A DNA stretch of 64,000 nt from Thunnus maccoyii (GCF_910596095.1 NC_056540.1:31468501-31532500), one strand, 5' to 3'. Counted from the first letter of the stretch, positions 46,860-58,564 are shown. Notes: generated by a model not told the origin, from the letters alone. Made by a program: numbers and translations.

Positions 46860-47820
46860 CTGATTTAATGCATTTAAATTGTGTTATTTGGACTTACTAA
46901 CATTGTACTTAATATATAAACATTATATAACTATAGAATATATATATATATATATATATATAACTGCGTGTGATTGCTGTCAGCCAGTGCGGGGGCTGCA
47001 AAAAGATTTACAGCAAGATGTTTCATTTTTACAAAATTCAAATGGTCGCAGCACCTCCCAGTGGCCACCCAGAGGAAAAAATTGCTGCTCACAGTAGTCT
47101 TTTCTTTGTCTCATCAGAAATAAATTATCATCTTATTTAGAGATTGCTGAATTCTGACTTGTTTGTCCTAACACAAATATTGTCTACATTTGGTATCAAA
47201 TACATCTTATGTATGCCTGATGTGTGCATTTTAGTCATTCATTAATATAGGGACAGTGGAGAGATGACAGGAATTCAAGGGAGAGAGTGATGGAGGGGAT
47301 GACATGCAACAAAGGTCCACAGCCGGAATTAAACTGCTGATTTTGCCGTTATATGAATAATACGAATAAAACATGTAAACAATCCATCCAAACCTGATGT
47401 GCACTGAAAAAGAATATTTAAAAAATGATCACTAGACAAATTTCTGATATTGTGCAAGCTCATTTATAAGCCAATCATGTTTTCTTTTGCATCTTACTGT
47501 TATCTCAACAGCTGATTATTTCAGATAAATAAAGATCAGTGCAGTGAGAGGAAAAAAAGGGCATTTTAAGATCTTACAAGAGGGAGACAGGAGGGAGACT
47601 ATTTCTCAGTAGCTGAATTTAAGAAGCAGGAGAAAATGGTCAAAATCTCATATCGATGTGAAACTGAGCTCAGTTATATCTAAGAGAAATATGCTGGACA
47701 AAGAAGAGATCATATCTTGAATTTTCCTTTCCTCTGGGAAAACACTTCTAAATATTACAGAGTGTTTCAAGATCCACACTTCCACATACTGGCAAAAAAG
47801 TACTTATTGAGTCATTTAAA
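46860..47820. repeat. 3' part of PLAAT duplication unit C, with about 660-bp insertion
   Basis: 46857-47080 and 47745-47820 match consecutive parts of 32695-32985. The sequence between (about 47080-47740) is absent from unit A. (TA)n lies at 46938-46962. Confidence 0.6.
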
Positions 47821-47821
47821 G

Positions 47822-48295
47822 ATAATAATAATAACTTTATTTATAAAGCACCTTTTAAAAACAGAGTTTACAAAGTGCTTTGACAGACAAAGCAAAAGCA
47901 GTACAATGCAAAGCAAAGACATGAAACAGAAAACAATAACAGATCTGACCTTAAAAAGATGGCAGCCAAATGGCAAAGAAAGACAATAAAGAGATGATAA
48001 AAAGTTTAAAAGAAAGATGATCTAAAGACAACATTACATAAAAGCAAGTCTGTAAAAATGGGCTTTAAGAAGTGATTTAAAAGAAGTGACTGATTCTGCG
48101 AGCCTTATCTCCTCAGGCAGGCACCGGAGGATCTACGGGGTCAGCATATCTGTTATGTAGCTTGGAACTTCAGACCCAGACGTGCTTTAAAAGTGATCAG
48201 TAAAATCTTAAAATCAATTCTAAAATGAACAGGAAGCCAACTGAGAGAAGCCAGAATCTGAGTGATGTGATGTTGTCTGTTAAAACCTGTAAGAG
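47822..48295 (-). pseudogene. LINE ORF2 C-terminus and 3' end
   Basis: The minus strand reads HHITQILASLSWLPVHFRID then FKILLITFKA, and further on ESVTSFKSLLKAHFYRL. These are the hallmark C-terminal phrases of teleost non-LTR retrotransposon polyproteins. The 3' tail ends in a TTATTATT-rich repeat. A frameshift separates the parts. It is a dead fragment. Confidence 0.8.
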
Positions 48296-48309
48296 CACAC
48301 AAACATGCT

Positions 48310-48860
48310 GTACATACAGACGGGTGACAAATTAAAGGAAAAACCAACATAAAGTGTCTCAGTAAGGTGTTGGGCCACCAGAACAGCATCAATGTGCCTT
48401 GGCATTGATTCTACAAGTCTTTGAACTCGACTGGAGTGATGAACATCATTCTTCAAAAAGATATCTGGTGTTTTGATGGTGGTGGTGGAGAGCGCTGTCT
48501 AACACGTCAGTCCAAAATCTCCCATAAGTGTAAAATTGGGTTGAGATCTGGTGACTGTGACGGCCACAGCATATGATTCACATAATTTTCATACTCATCA
48601 AACCAGTCAGTGACCCCTTGTGTCCTGTGAATTGGGACATTGTCATCCTGGAAGAGACCACTCCCATCAGGATAGAAATGTTTCATCATAGGATAAAGCT
48701 GATCACTCAGAACAACTTTGTATTGATTTGCAGTGACTCTACCCTCTAAGGGGACAAGTGGACCCAAACCATGCCAGCAAAATGCCCCCCAAAGCATAAC
48801 AGAGCCCCCAGACCCCCTCACAGTGGGGGTCCAGCATTCAGACCTGGACCAGATTTTCCT
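48310..48860 (-). pseudogene. Tc1/mariner transposase fragment
   Basis: A minus-strand frame (48507-48821) reads GGSVMLWGAFCWHGLGPLVP, then GLFQDDNVPIHRT (second catalytic Asp region) and [19 protein letters not shown] (third catalytic acid region). This is the C-terminal half of a Tc1/mariner DDE-type transposase. The frame then breaks. Downstream sequence to about 48310 still encodes the usual tail in another frame ([21 protein letters not shown], interrupted). The N-terminal DNA-binding half is missing. Confidence 0.85.
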
Positions 48861-48877
48861 TTGTCACTGGTCTGTAT

Positions 48878-48930
48878 ACACAACAACATATATGTATACA
48901 CAACAACATATATGTATATACAACAACATT
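48878..48930. repeat. 20-bp tandem repeat, about 2.5 units
   Basis: The unit ACACAACAACATATATGTAT occurs twice in a row, followed by a diverged partial third. Confidence 0.75.
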
Positions 48931-49409
48931 TACACACACATTCTTTCTGTGGCTAACACACAAAGATCACAGTTTAATCTTTACTGAAAATGTTTAGGTA
49001 ACATGTTGAACAACAAGACACAAACATATAATTTTAATTAAAAGTATGAATTTTTGCCTTTGTTAAATTGATGGCATCAATGAAGTTCAAAATTATCTCA
49101 AAATTGTTTGATTTTGTGATATTTTTATATCACTATTTTTGGTAGCACTATTTACCCCATCCCCATGCTCATTTTACCCCTACTTTGGGGTAAGTTGTGT
49201 CATAGGACTAACTTTTTTGATGGCTCATTGTTCTAAAACCATAATAATTAGATCAAGTGTTTTAATTTCCATGGGTACACAACAACCTGAACTATATATA
49301 GTAACTATTATTTGAAACAAATACACTTTTATTTCGCAGTAAAATCATCAAATGTAAAAAAAAAAGTGGCTCATGGTACCCCGTTCTCCCCTACTGAAGT
49401 CAAGCGATG

Positions 49410-49450
49410 AACAGTTCACGTGACTCAGCGGGGTGGTCACGTGACTCACA
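49410..49450 (+). promoter_or_regulatory. two CLEAR-type E-boxes upstream of gm2a
   Basis: TTCACGTGAC at 49415-49424 and a perfect palindrome GTCACGTGAC at 49436-49445, 21 bp apart, lie about 140-170 bp before the gm2a start codon. GTCACGTGAC is the consensus CLEAR element bound by TFEB/TFE3/MITF, which switches on lysosomal genes. The gm2a product is lysosomal, so the context fits. Binding is inferred. Confidence 0.65.
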
Positions 49451-49586
49451 GTAAACACGGAAGCACAGCAGCGCAGAGTCTCTCTGCAGTTGTGTTTTGT
49501 TAACGGTCAGTTTAACGTCTGTCTGCCGCCGCAGCGGGTTCTTCATCTTCCGGCTTGTGTCGTTTTCTGCGCTCAGAGGAAGCAGG

Positions 49587-52500
49587 ATGGATAAATGTTT
49601 GATGTTCGCGGTGATACTGAGTCTGAATGCAGTTATTACTCAGGTCAACTGCAAGAGAGTCACCAACGTAAAGGTGAGACTGACACATTACACTGTTTAT
49701 GCTGCTTTAAATGTCTTTAACACATCTACAGCCGCCTTTAATCTTTAATCTGAGCTGACTGAAATATACAATGATAACAGCTGTTATCTTTAACAAATAA
49801 CCAACAGTACATTTAAAGTGAGACAGTCCATCTGGGTCAAAGTCCTGAAGTGAAGCTTTATTTACTACAAGTACCAAACACAAGAGTGATTAAATTAGCT
49901 TCCTACTCGGAGTTAAAGGAAACATAAATAATGAAACAAGTGAAAACGTGTTAGACATCGTAGCAAAAAGCCTGAAAACTGAAAGAGTCTAATGTAGTCT
50001 GGATGGAGAAATATCAGTAAAATCTTTTTTTGTGTTTTTCACAAATAGAATAAAAGTTTCACAAATCTGAAACTGTGTTTTAATGAGTCCCTGGAGTCTC
50101 TTTGGTGATCTAGTCCAGATCTGGCACGTCTAGGTGTAGTGGTTTTTGATCTAGACCTGGACTAATGTGGTCTGGATGGAAAAATATCAGTGAAATTGCC
50201 CTTTTTTTCAGCTTTCATGAGCAAAATACAGGTTTCACAAAGCTGGAAGTGGGTTTAAACAGTGTGAAGGATTCTGCTACGATGCCTAACACTCCTTCAT
50301 AAGTTGAAAAAACAGAGAATCAGTTGCTAAATGTCTTGATTTATGTTTCCCTGGAAGGACAGAAAAACACTCAGAAATATAAATTGCAATGTAAGACTTG
50401 TCCAAATTATGTCAAAACACTGACTGACTGGTTCACCCTGTGTGTTGTGGACAGATTTTGGGTTTTGACTGGAAGAACTGTGGGAAGCCTGACGATCCAG
50501 CCGTGCTGAAGAGTCTGAAAGTGTCTCCGGATCCCATCGCCATCCCGGGTGACCTGACGGCCTCGGCCTCCGGATCCACGTCTGTTGAGCTGACCGCTCC
50601 TCTGTCTGTAAGTACACCGATGCTTTCTATACACACACAATACCAACATAAGAACTTTTCAGGGCTTATCTTTGTTAAAACAGACACTTCAGTCTATACG
50701 TAAAGTCAGATTTGAAGGCAGAAGTCTCCTCAGCTGGTGAAGTAATCATTAGGTGTGTTTTTTTTGCTGTGTTGCTCAAGACCGGTTTAACTGTGTTGTG
50801 TAACGTCGCGGCTGTCTGCAGCGAGCAGGTTGTTATTGCTCCTCTGCTGTGTGTGGAGCAGAATCAGGCGTGTCTGGATCTGCTGCTGATCCTGTGAGCT
50901 GCATGTGAGCAGATCAGACGCTGCAAGCAGCTCAGGATTCAAACTCACTGGATTCATAATCAAAAGGAAACTGGGAGGCCGAAAAAAAATATGATAAGAA
51001 TAAGCAAAAATTAGAGGAAATGAGAAAGACATTAAAGCGCCTGCACATGTCCTGAAAAAGTATCTGATGCTGTTATCCAACCTGACGACTGTTAAATCAG
51101 TACTTTATGTCCTAAATTCAATTTTAGAAGTCTTATAAGTCTTGTCTGGTTTTTCTGGCAACCACTTCTGCAAAACTGTCTTCTGATAGGTCAAAAACTT
51201 TTTTTTAAATTATCTTATTTAATTTGAGTGATTAGTTTCTTTTCCCTTCTGTCTGGAATTAAAATATTCTGGAAATGCCCCTAAATCGAGGTTAAAGCTT
51301 GTGACGGGAAGTTTGCAGTTTCAGATCCCAAAGAACGTGTGAATTGTTTCCCTCTTCTTCTCCCTCAGCGTTGCCTGCAGGTCTTGTTTATTTTGAACCC
51401 AGCAGAAGTGGGTTTATGATGCTGTAAAGCTGCAGTCATGTGTAAAAGAAACAAAATGACTCAGCAGATTTTCACGTGTACAGTAATCTGTCTCCGATCA
51501 CATGTGTAACAGTAAAAACTGACCCACTTATTCTCCTCTGTTTGTATCATAAAAGCATCTCAGTGATTTACTTCTTCAGTTATATAATGAATGAATATGA
51601 GTACAGTACAGGATGAAGCAGAGAGTTGTTTCTGATTTGCATAAAGTAAAAATAGTAGCAGTTGTCTTGGTTTTGGTCATCATGCAGATTGATCCAGATC
51701 AAAATGTGTTATGGTTACCGTAGTTTTACTTCTTCGTTAGACCCGCTAGCAACCAGTTACTAAATTATCCATGAAATCCAGCATGATGCAGTAAACAGGA
51801 AGGAGAGAAACTGTTGACATTCACTAAAAGTCACAGGTTGGATTTGAACCCCAGATGCTGATATTTACTTTAGACTATCAAGCCTGCAAGAGACGCTGAT
51901 ATTTGCTGTTACTATAGTAACACAGTAAGAACTGGACTGTCGATAACACATACCAGATGGACTCTTACAACTGTCTGATACACACTTCACACTTTAAACT
52001 TTATTTGTATGTCACCTCTGGTACAGGCTTTACAGATGACTCACAGGCTAAAAATAAGACAGAACAAATGTAAACAGTAAAAGAATTTGAGACTCTTGCA
52101 CACAAAAAAAGATAAAACATGCAGTGAAACCATAAAAAAGACTGAATGCTACTCAGACTGTTAACTGTGTAATGTGTGTTATTGTGTTAAAAATGTGTTT
52201 TTACAGATTTTATCATCGGAGGCTACAAATCAATCAAATTTATAACCTGAAACAGTCGACAGGATGAAATAAAGCAGGAAAACAAGGTTAAACATTTTGA
52301 ATTCATTAATCTTTTTAAATACTGGACAATGATTAAAACACCACATATTCTATTTAAGTTATTTAAGGAGTAAAACATCTTGTCCTGCGGTGGCTGAAAG
52401 AGAAAATAAACAGGTATTTAATTGCAAAGAATCTCATCTCTCATCACATGTTACCAGAGCTCAGAAATCACATCGCACTGTTTGCATCTGTTAAGCAGGA

Positions 52501-53385
52501 AGTGTTTTGTATTTTTACTTGTTAAATGACTAAAAAATGAATCAGTTATAGAACTGAAAGTAATGATTATTTTCATTATTGATTACTTTGTTGATTTTTT
52601 TTTTTTTTAATTAATAGCTTAGTTGTTTGGTCTATAAAATGTCAGAAAATAGGGAAGAATGTCCATCACAGTTTCTTTAAGCCCAAGACGATGTGTTCAC
52701 ATGACACGTTTCATCAAACCAACTGTCTGAAACCCAAAAAATGTCTGTTTACTGTCACGTAGGACAAAGAGAAACATCTTCACTGGAAACAATGACTGTT
52801 TGGTATTGAATGACTTGTAGTTGCTGGTTAATTTTTATAGACTTTTAATCATTTCAGCTCTAATAAATACTCCATTCATTGAAACTGACATGAAGCCAAG
52901 CTGACAATAGTCTGAGTTCAGTGTGAAGAGACAAACTACTGATCAATCATAATCATAATCACTTTAACATGTTTGCCAAACAGTAGAAAACTTCAGCTGC
53001 TGTCATTTCATCCTACATGAACTCCTCCATCAGTCAGTTTAGACTGAAAAGTTGTTTTCTTGTCGTTGACATTTGTCATCATGATCTGATGTGTAAAACA
53101 TTAACAGTTGTCTCACTGCTGCTGTCGGTAACCAGAGAGTGATGTGACTTCCTCACAACTCCTTCCTCTCTTATCACACTTTGTGCTGATAAAGCGCATG
53201 TGTGTGTGTGTTTTTATACCGCTGTTGTTTCCTGTTGTTTGACCTAGTTTATTAAAACTCCTTTATTGACCCTCATGTGTACTGCATCTTTGTGTTTCGA
53301 GTCCTTCCATGTTTGCGTCTTTTATATTTGATAGAAAACATCACTCCTCAGGTTTGTCATATTTCCTTTTTTGTCTCCTCTTCCT

Positions 53386-53424
<39 letters not shown>

Positions 53425-53685
53425 GGTGAATGTGACTCTGGAGAAGGAGGTGGCAGGTTTCTGGGTGAAGGTTCCCTGTGTGGAGGAGTTGGGCAGTTGT
53501 CACTACAGGGATGCTTGTGAGATTTTAAACCAGCTGATCCCACCTGGTCAGGACTGTCCTGAGCCGCTGCACAGCTACGGCCTGCCCTGCCATTGCCCCT
53601 TCAAACCTGTGAGTCAACTGCGACGTCTTACACACAAATAAACGTCTTTTTTGCTGCTTCAATGATTTCCCCAGTGGAAAATATT

Positions 53686-53729
<44 letters not shown>

Positions 53730-55134
53730 TAGGGCTGTAGTCTGCTGGTTGACCGGTCGATTAGTTGGTCGATATGCTCTCGTCCGACTAAATTCTCATT
53801 GGTTGAGTAATCTCCATGTTACTTTCATAAAGAGAAAAGTGCTACATCAACAGCTTTCCAGGAGTAATCCATTATTTCCTGCGGCGGGGGGGACATACTA
53901 ACAAATGATATGTGAAAACAACGGGGGGTGTATTCAAAACACCCCCGTTGTTTTCACAACTTTGAACTCGCCCAACCTAACGGAGACTGCTGGGTCTAAC
54001 TGTACTCAACGTTTACCGAGCGTTTACGGAGCGTTTCCTGAATCAGTGTTTCTCCTATAATTATAACAACAAGAACTCCCGCCAGGCCAAAAAAATATTT
54101 TTTAATGTCAAAAATAACGCCAAATATCCATTCATTCAGAAATCGATAGCGTTTGGGAGTCTCTGTGCAGCGCTGTTCCGGTACGTGAGTCAACCTCTGT
54201 GTCGTTGCCTGGGAAACTATTGGTAGCGTAACTCCGTTAAGGAATACGTCATTGCGTAGTATTTTTGCGTAGCGAGCGGGAAAGAGCGATGAGCAGGAAA
54301 GTGACGGTGGATGCGAGCGGGGCAGAGGAAAAGGTTAGCGGTAAGTTGTCTGGCAGTAAATGTACAGCACAGACTACAGTGTGTCAGTTAATAAATGCTA
54401 AAAAAGTCACGTCTGTTGTTTCCCCAAGTGCTGGAAAAGTGAAAGGGGTTAGCTCCAAAGTTAGCAACAATGGGTTAGCATAACCTGAAGATGCTAAACA
54501 GAGAAATAGAGAACGGGGAAATGTGTTGCTGCTTGTTGTTGACATTGAAGTTGAAGATTATGTACGATTTCAGTCGACCAAGATTTTCTTTGGTTGACCA
54601 CAGCCCTAATATATACACGCTATAACAAAATCAGAGAGTCCCTCTTGAAGGGGTAAGTGAGGGATGATGAAAAATAACCATCACAGTTTCCTGAAGCCCA
54701 AAAGACGTCTTCAGATCGCTGGTTTTGTCTGATCAACAGTCCAAAATCCAAAGATATTCAGTTTACTATCACATAAAACAGATAAAAGCAGCAAATCCTC
54801 ACAAATGAGAAGTTGAAACTTGGGAATATTTGGCATTTGGCATCCAGAAAGATGACTTAAATGATTAATAGTAGTTGCAGCTCTAAATGAAGTTGTATTC
54901 AAAGTTGTAATATTGTGTTTTTGATGTGCTTTTTAATTACACAGTTATTTGATTTGACGTGTCATACTGTCTCCTCAGGGCTCGTACTCTCTGCCCCAGT
55001 CAGACTTCCACCTGCCCAACATGGATCTGCCCTACTGGCTCACCAACGGGAACTACCGGGTCCAGGGCGTCCTGGGCAGCGAGGCCGGCGAGCTGGGCTG
55101 CCTCAAAATCGCTCTTTCCCTCCACTCCAACTAA
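49587..55134 (+). CDS. gm2a: GM2 ganglioside activator (GM2A)
   Basis: The product lifts GM2 ganglioside from lysosomal membranes and presents it to beta-hexosaminidase A. Coding exons are 49587-49673, 50455-50607, 53426-53608 and 54979-55134 (stop TAA 55132). All introns are GT/AG and in phase 0. This gives 192 residues (human 193). Residues 1 to about 22 form a signal peptide (MDKCLMFAVILSLNAVITQV). Eight cysteines at 38, 98, 105, 111, 124, 135, 137 and 182 match the family pattern that makes four disulfides. Recognisable phrases are FDWKNCG, KEVAGFWVKVPCVEELGSC, CHCPFKPGSYSLP and GCLKIALSL. NVT at 82-84 is a possible N-glycosylation site. The start is the only ATG that leads the signal peptide, with GCAGGATGG around it. 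Exon 3 is preceded by a (CT)n run that doubles as its polypyrimidine tract. Intron 3 holds a hAT element. Confidence 0.96.
50608..53389. other. gm2a intron 2 (most of it)
   Basis: 2.8-kb intron with no other gene seen. It contains a copy of the R4 repeat (52545-52865). Confidence 0.6.
52545..52865. repeat. hAT-type MITE family R4, copy 2
   Basis: GATTATTTTCATTATTGATT, AAAATGTCAGAAAATAGGGA, CCATCACAGTTTCTTTAAGC and CTTTTAATCATTTCAGCTC follow the order of the copies at 21530, 54640 and 61745. Confidence 0.7.
53390..53422 (+). repeat. (CT)n microsatellite serving as polypyrimidine tract
   Basis: About 16 CT units run straight into CCAG|GTGAATGTGACT, the acceptor of gm2a exon 3. Confidence 0.9.
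53689..53728. repeat. (TA)n microsatellite
   Basis: About 20 TA units in gm2a intron 3; the hAT element begins directly after it. Confidence 0.9.
53730..54608. mobile_element. hAT-type element, 879 bp, with 8-bp target duplication
   Basis: The ends are TAGGGCTGTAGTC and, inverted, TAGGGCTGTGGTC. The 8-mer ATATATAC flanks both sides (53722-53729 and 54609-54616). hAT elements make 8-bp duplications and end this way. The neighbouring (TA)n weakens the duplication a little, but the final C is matched on both sides. Internally there is a 72-codon open frame (54265-54483) of unknown kind and no recognisable transposase, so it is non-autonomous. Confidence 0.85.
54640..54890. repeat. hAT-type MITE family R4, copy 3 (5' truncated)
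   Basis: CCATCACAGTTTCCTGAAGC, CAAAAGACGTCTTCAGATC and GATTAATAGTAGTTGCAGCT match copy 2. It lies in gm2a intron 3, just after the hAT element. Confidence 0.65.
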
Positions 55135-55849
55135 ACCAACAAACCAAAACCAGTCTGAAGAGCTTGAGAGGTTTTTTTTTTTGTTTATTTGCACATAAAA
55201 GTGATCAAAAATTGGGAAAAAAAGAAGCACAAGTTGCACAAAGCAGTGAAAGTGATGAACCTCGACGGGGTTTATGAAAAGTTCTCATGTCAGATGAAGA
55301 CGAGAGAAACAAAACATGATGAGAAACGGAAATATTTCTTATTTTATACATGAAGTTGTAGGTTGATAATAATAGTATAATAGTAGCTGTTATCCAGTTT
55401 GCATCTCTGCTGCAGAGTTTATTCATCTCACTGAGGGAAAGAAAAGATATTTGTGAAACAAATCTAAAGAATAACAATCAAAGCAAACATGATGTCCTAC
55501 CGTACATCTCATTACATGAAACGTCTGGTGTAAATAGTAAGAAGAAAGAAGATAATAAAGAAATAAAGAATAGAAGAAATAAAATAGCTTAAATATTACA
55601 TTTCATCCATTTTCATCCAAGTTTCAAGTTTCTTAATTTTTGAAATCATACTTATAATCAATTCACTTTTTATTTTCCAATATGGCAAATTTTATGTACA
55701 GTTTAAGTTTAGTGTAAAACTTGATCAACATGAGTTTTATGAGATTATTTTATGCAGATATGATTCTGACTTATGAGAAATAATGTATAAAATTCTCCAA
55801 GAGGCAAAACTTCAAAGGGAATTGATCCCTTCGCTAGCAGACACGTCGC

Positions 55850-55853
<4 letters not shown>

Positions 55854-55903
<50 letters not shown>
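55854..55903. repeat. (TG)n microsatellite
   Basis: About 25 TG units. Confidence 0.95.
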
Positions 55904-55904
<1 letters not shown>

Positions 55905-56320
55905 TGCTCTACCATTTAGTTTTTAATAGTATCTCACAGTGTTTTCTTCTCATGTCAACAAAGGGAGTTTTAGTCCTTTTTGCCAACTGTTCTGCTCTTC
56001 AAATGATTGAATAACGGATGAAGAAGAGAAGAGAGAAGAAGTATAATTCATCCTGTCACACAAACCCCATGGTGCCTTGCAGCTGCACTGCATTCTGGTC
56101 CATTTTTTCTGATGTATTCAATTACTGAAACTCTTGTCAGAACTTCTGGAAATATGTAGATACGACATCACTTCAGTTCTGTTCTTTCATCCGGTGATAA
56201 AGATTACTGGAGGAATTTTCTTTTCAGTCGCACTTCCTTAAATCTATGACATGAATATCATGTCTTTTGGAAAGTGAAAAAAAAAGCTTTGAAAGGTTGA
56301 AATCTATTAAACAAGGTTTT

Positions 56321-57225
56321 GCAAGACTGAAACTAAGTTTTGAAGGTTTGCATCATGTTTTCATTGGCTGACAACGAAATTTAAATCTCTGCAAACATTA
56401 TTGTTATATTTGAGTTTCCCTTCTTCACAGCTGCAGCTCCTTCTCCAACATTTTCATTGTTTTCTTGGTTTGTTAGTTTATTTTCCAGGTTTGAAACCTT
56501 GTAAATGGTTTGAAAACTGGTGCACATACAGCATGTTGGGAAAAAAAGTTTTGAAACGTTGAAACTTGAGTTTCGAAAGGACGAATCTTCATTTTGAAAC
56601 TTTTGCGGATGTACGTTTGCACTCGTTTTGCAGACTGTTGTTCCACAGCTGAGTTTACAACACAGAAACAGACTCTGAGTTTCTGACTTGAATGTCGACC
56701 GTTCCGTTGCACTTTTCTCTTTCGGAGGTCGTTTTATTTCTAGTTCCCAGTACAAGGGATTGCAGCTTAACGCCTCTGCCTCCAGGAGCTTTCAGACTGT
56801 CTGTTTTCAGAGTTTTAGAGTTTCAGACCAGAGCTGCGAGATGAGAAAGCTGCCAGAAATCATGTGACTCGCAGGCTGGCAGCTGTGTGGGCAGATCTGG
56901 GAAGAGTATGTGTTGTAAACTGAGCTGTGAAAGAACATTCTGCAGTATGAGTGCAGATGTACATCCGTAAAATGAAGATTCGCCCTTTTGAAACTCAAGA
57001 AACTCAACATTTCAAAACTTTTTTTTTCCCAACAGTTTTCATCTCACCGTTTACAAAGTTTCAAACCTGGAAAACAAACTTGGAGAAACGCTGTAACGCC
57101 TGGAGAAGAGCTGCAGCTGTGAAGAAGGAAAACTCAAACATAAAAATAATGTTTGCAGAGATTTTAATTTTTTTTCAGCCTATCAAAATAAAATGCAAAC
57201 CTTCAGAACGTAGTTTCAATCTTGC
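56321..57225. repeat. large imperfect inverted repeat downstream of gm2a
   Basis: The left arm at 56321-56667 pairs with the right arm at 56905-57225; the loop is about 237 bp. Landmarks shared in inverse order include GAAGGTTTGCAT, AAATCTCTGCAAACATTAT, ACAGCTGCAGCTC, CCAGGTTTGAAAC, AATCTTCATTTTG, GGATGTACGT/TGTACATCC and AGTTTACAACACA. Open frames in both arms are each other's echoes and are not genes. Confidence 0.85.
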
Positions 57226-57769
57226 AGTTTGTTTGCTCACTGTAAACTTTTTTGGGAACATTTTGATCTGTGTGTTGTTTATGTTGTTTTTTTAATAATA
57301 ATAATTATAATAATGGCCTTCATATATTCTGAAGTGCTTTCTCATTGGTTTGTGATGCTATGAGGGGTTTTTTAAGTGCTTTGGGTTCTTTCCTTCAATC
57401 ACTGATTGTCTCTTTTTGTAAATGGTGAAAAGGGTTTTGGAGGCTCATGCAGCTCATTAATAGTTAATTAATATTAATCAGTTTATATGAGAGATGTTTG
57501 TCTTCTTGATGAGGTTCTTCTTAAATTGTTTTATTGATTTATTTTTTGAACTTTGTTTATTTTAAATAAGTACCTGACTGGATTTGTAGCAGGACTTAAA
57601 ACAGATTAAAATGAATTATTGAAACATGATCTGCGGGAGTAAAGACTGATATCAATTAATAATAATCAATTTTCTACATTGATAATAACGACGATCTCAA
57701 ATGTTGAACATTTCAGTCGTCATGCACGAGATTCATTTCACACAATGTACAGTTTTTAATAAACTTCAT

Positions 57770-58135
57770 CCTATAAATTGTGTATGTTTTCTCTGTCAAC
57801 AAAGTTCAGACTTTTTAATAATTAGAAAGAAGAGTATTACAACATTAACTGAGAGATGAGATAGATAGATAGATAGATAGATAGGTAAATAGGCTTTGTT
57901 GTGTAATGTTAACACAGACAGTTTGGGTTTACACTGATGTATGTAGAATTTTTACTGATAAAATTGACCACATATTCTGTACTTTTATTTCACTTTTAAA
58001 GTAAACAATGTTATTTTTGCAATTAAATGTTAGTTTCACATGAGTGTTTAGAAAAAGCTATGAGAAAATATCCCTGTTGTTAATAAATGTCAGTTTATAA
58101 TTTCACCACAAGGTGGCAGCATTTCCTCTGAAAAA
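57770..58135. other. gene-free stretch
   Basis: Contains (GATA)n at about 57860-57884. Nothing else recognised. Confidence 0.45.
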
Positions 58136-58560
58136 TTGATACACAATATGGCCAAAAGTATGTGGACGCCTGAACTTTCTACCCTTATGTGATGGCTGAC
58201 GTTGTGATTTTGATACCATGTGTAATTAATTTGAATTGATTAATCTGCTGCCACTCTTCAGATGTTGGAAACTTTGCTCCCATTCAGCCACCAGAGCATT
58301 AATGTAAGTTGCAGCATTAAGATTTCGCTGCATTATGAGGCTCAAACCAAGAAAAGAAGTATGTGTCCTTATACTTAAAGCCTTATAATGCAAACTTTCT
58401 CTTCCTTTGTGATTCAAAGAGTTTCCTACTGATGAGGGAATAATAATATATTCTAGTCCTGCTTCCTTTATTAGAACGTAGACGTTTTTACTGAGCGCGT
58501 AATCAGATTTTGGGTCGTTGCAGCAGTGAATGTTAACAGGAAGCAGCAAAGAAGCCAGAA
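58136..58560 (-). pseudogene. Tc1/mariner-like 3' end fragment
   Basis: Read on the minus strand it ends AGGCGTCCACATACTTTTGG CCATATTGTG, the usual terminus of a teleost Tc1-like family. Just before it comes a frame reading NAATYINALVAEWEQSF. The upstream transposase part is not recognisable. Confidence 0.5.
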
Positions 58561-58564
58561 AACA

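Larger units (their letters stand above)
55135..57763 (+). other. gm2a 3' region with alternative poly-A signals
   Basis: AATAAA occurs at 55554 and 55562 (about 0.4 kb after the stop) and again at 57758 (2.6 kb after). The early pair would make a short 3' UTR; the late one would put a (TG)n and a large inverted repeat in the transcript. Which is used cannot be told from sequence. Confidence 0.5.

Noticed and set aside
56381..57295. Three related open frames on opposite strands
   Set aside because: They are mirror translations of the two arms of one inverted repeat.
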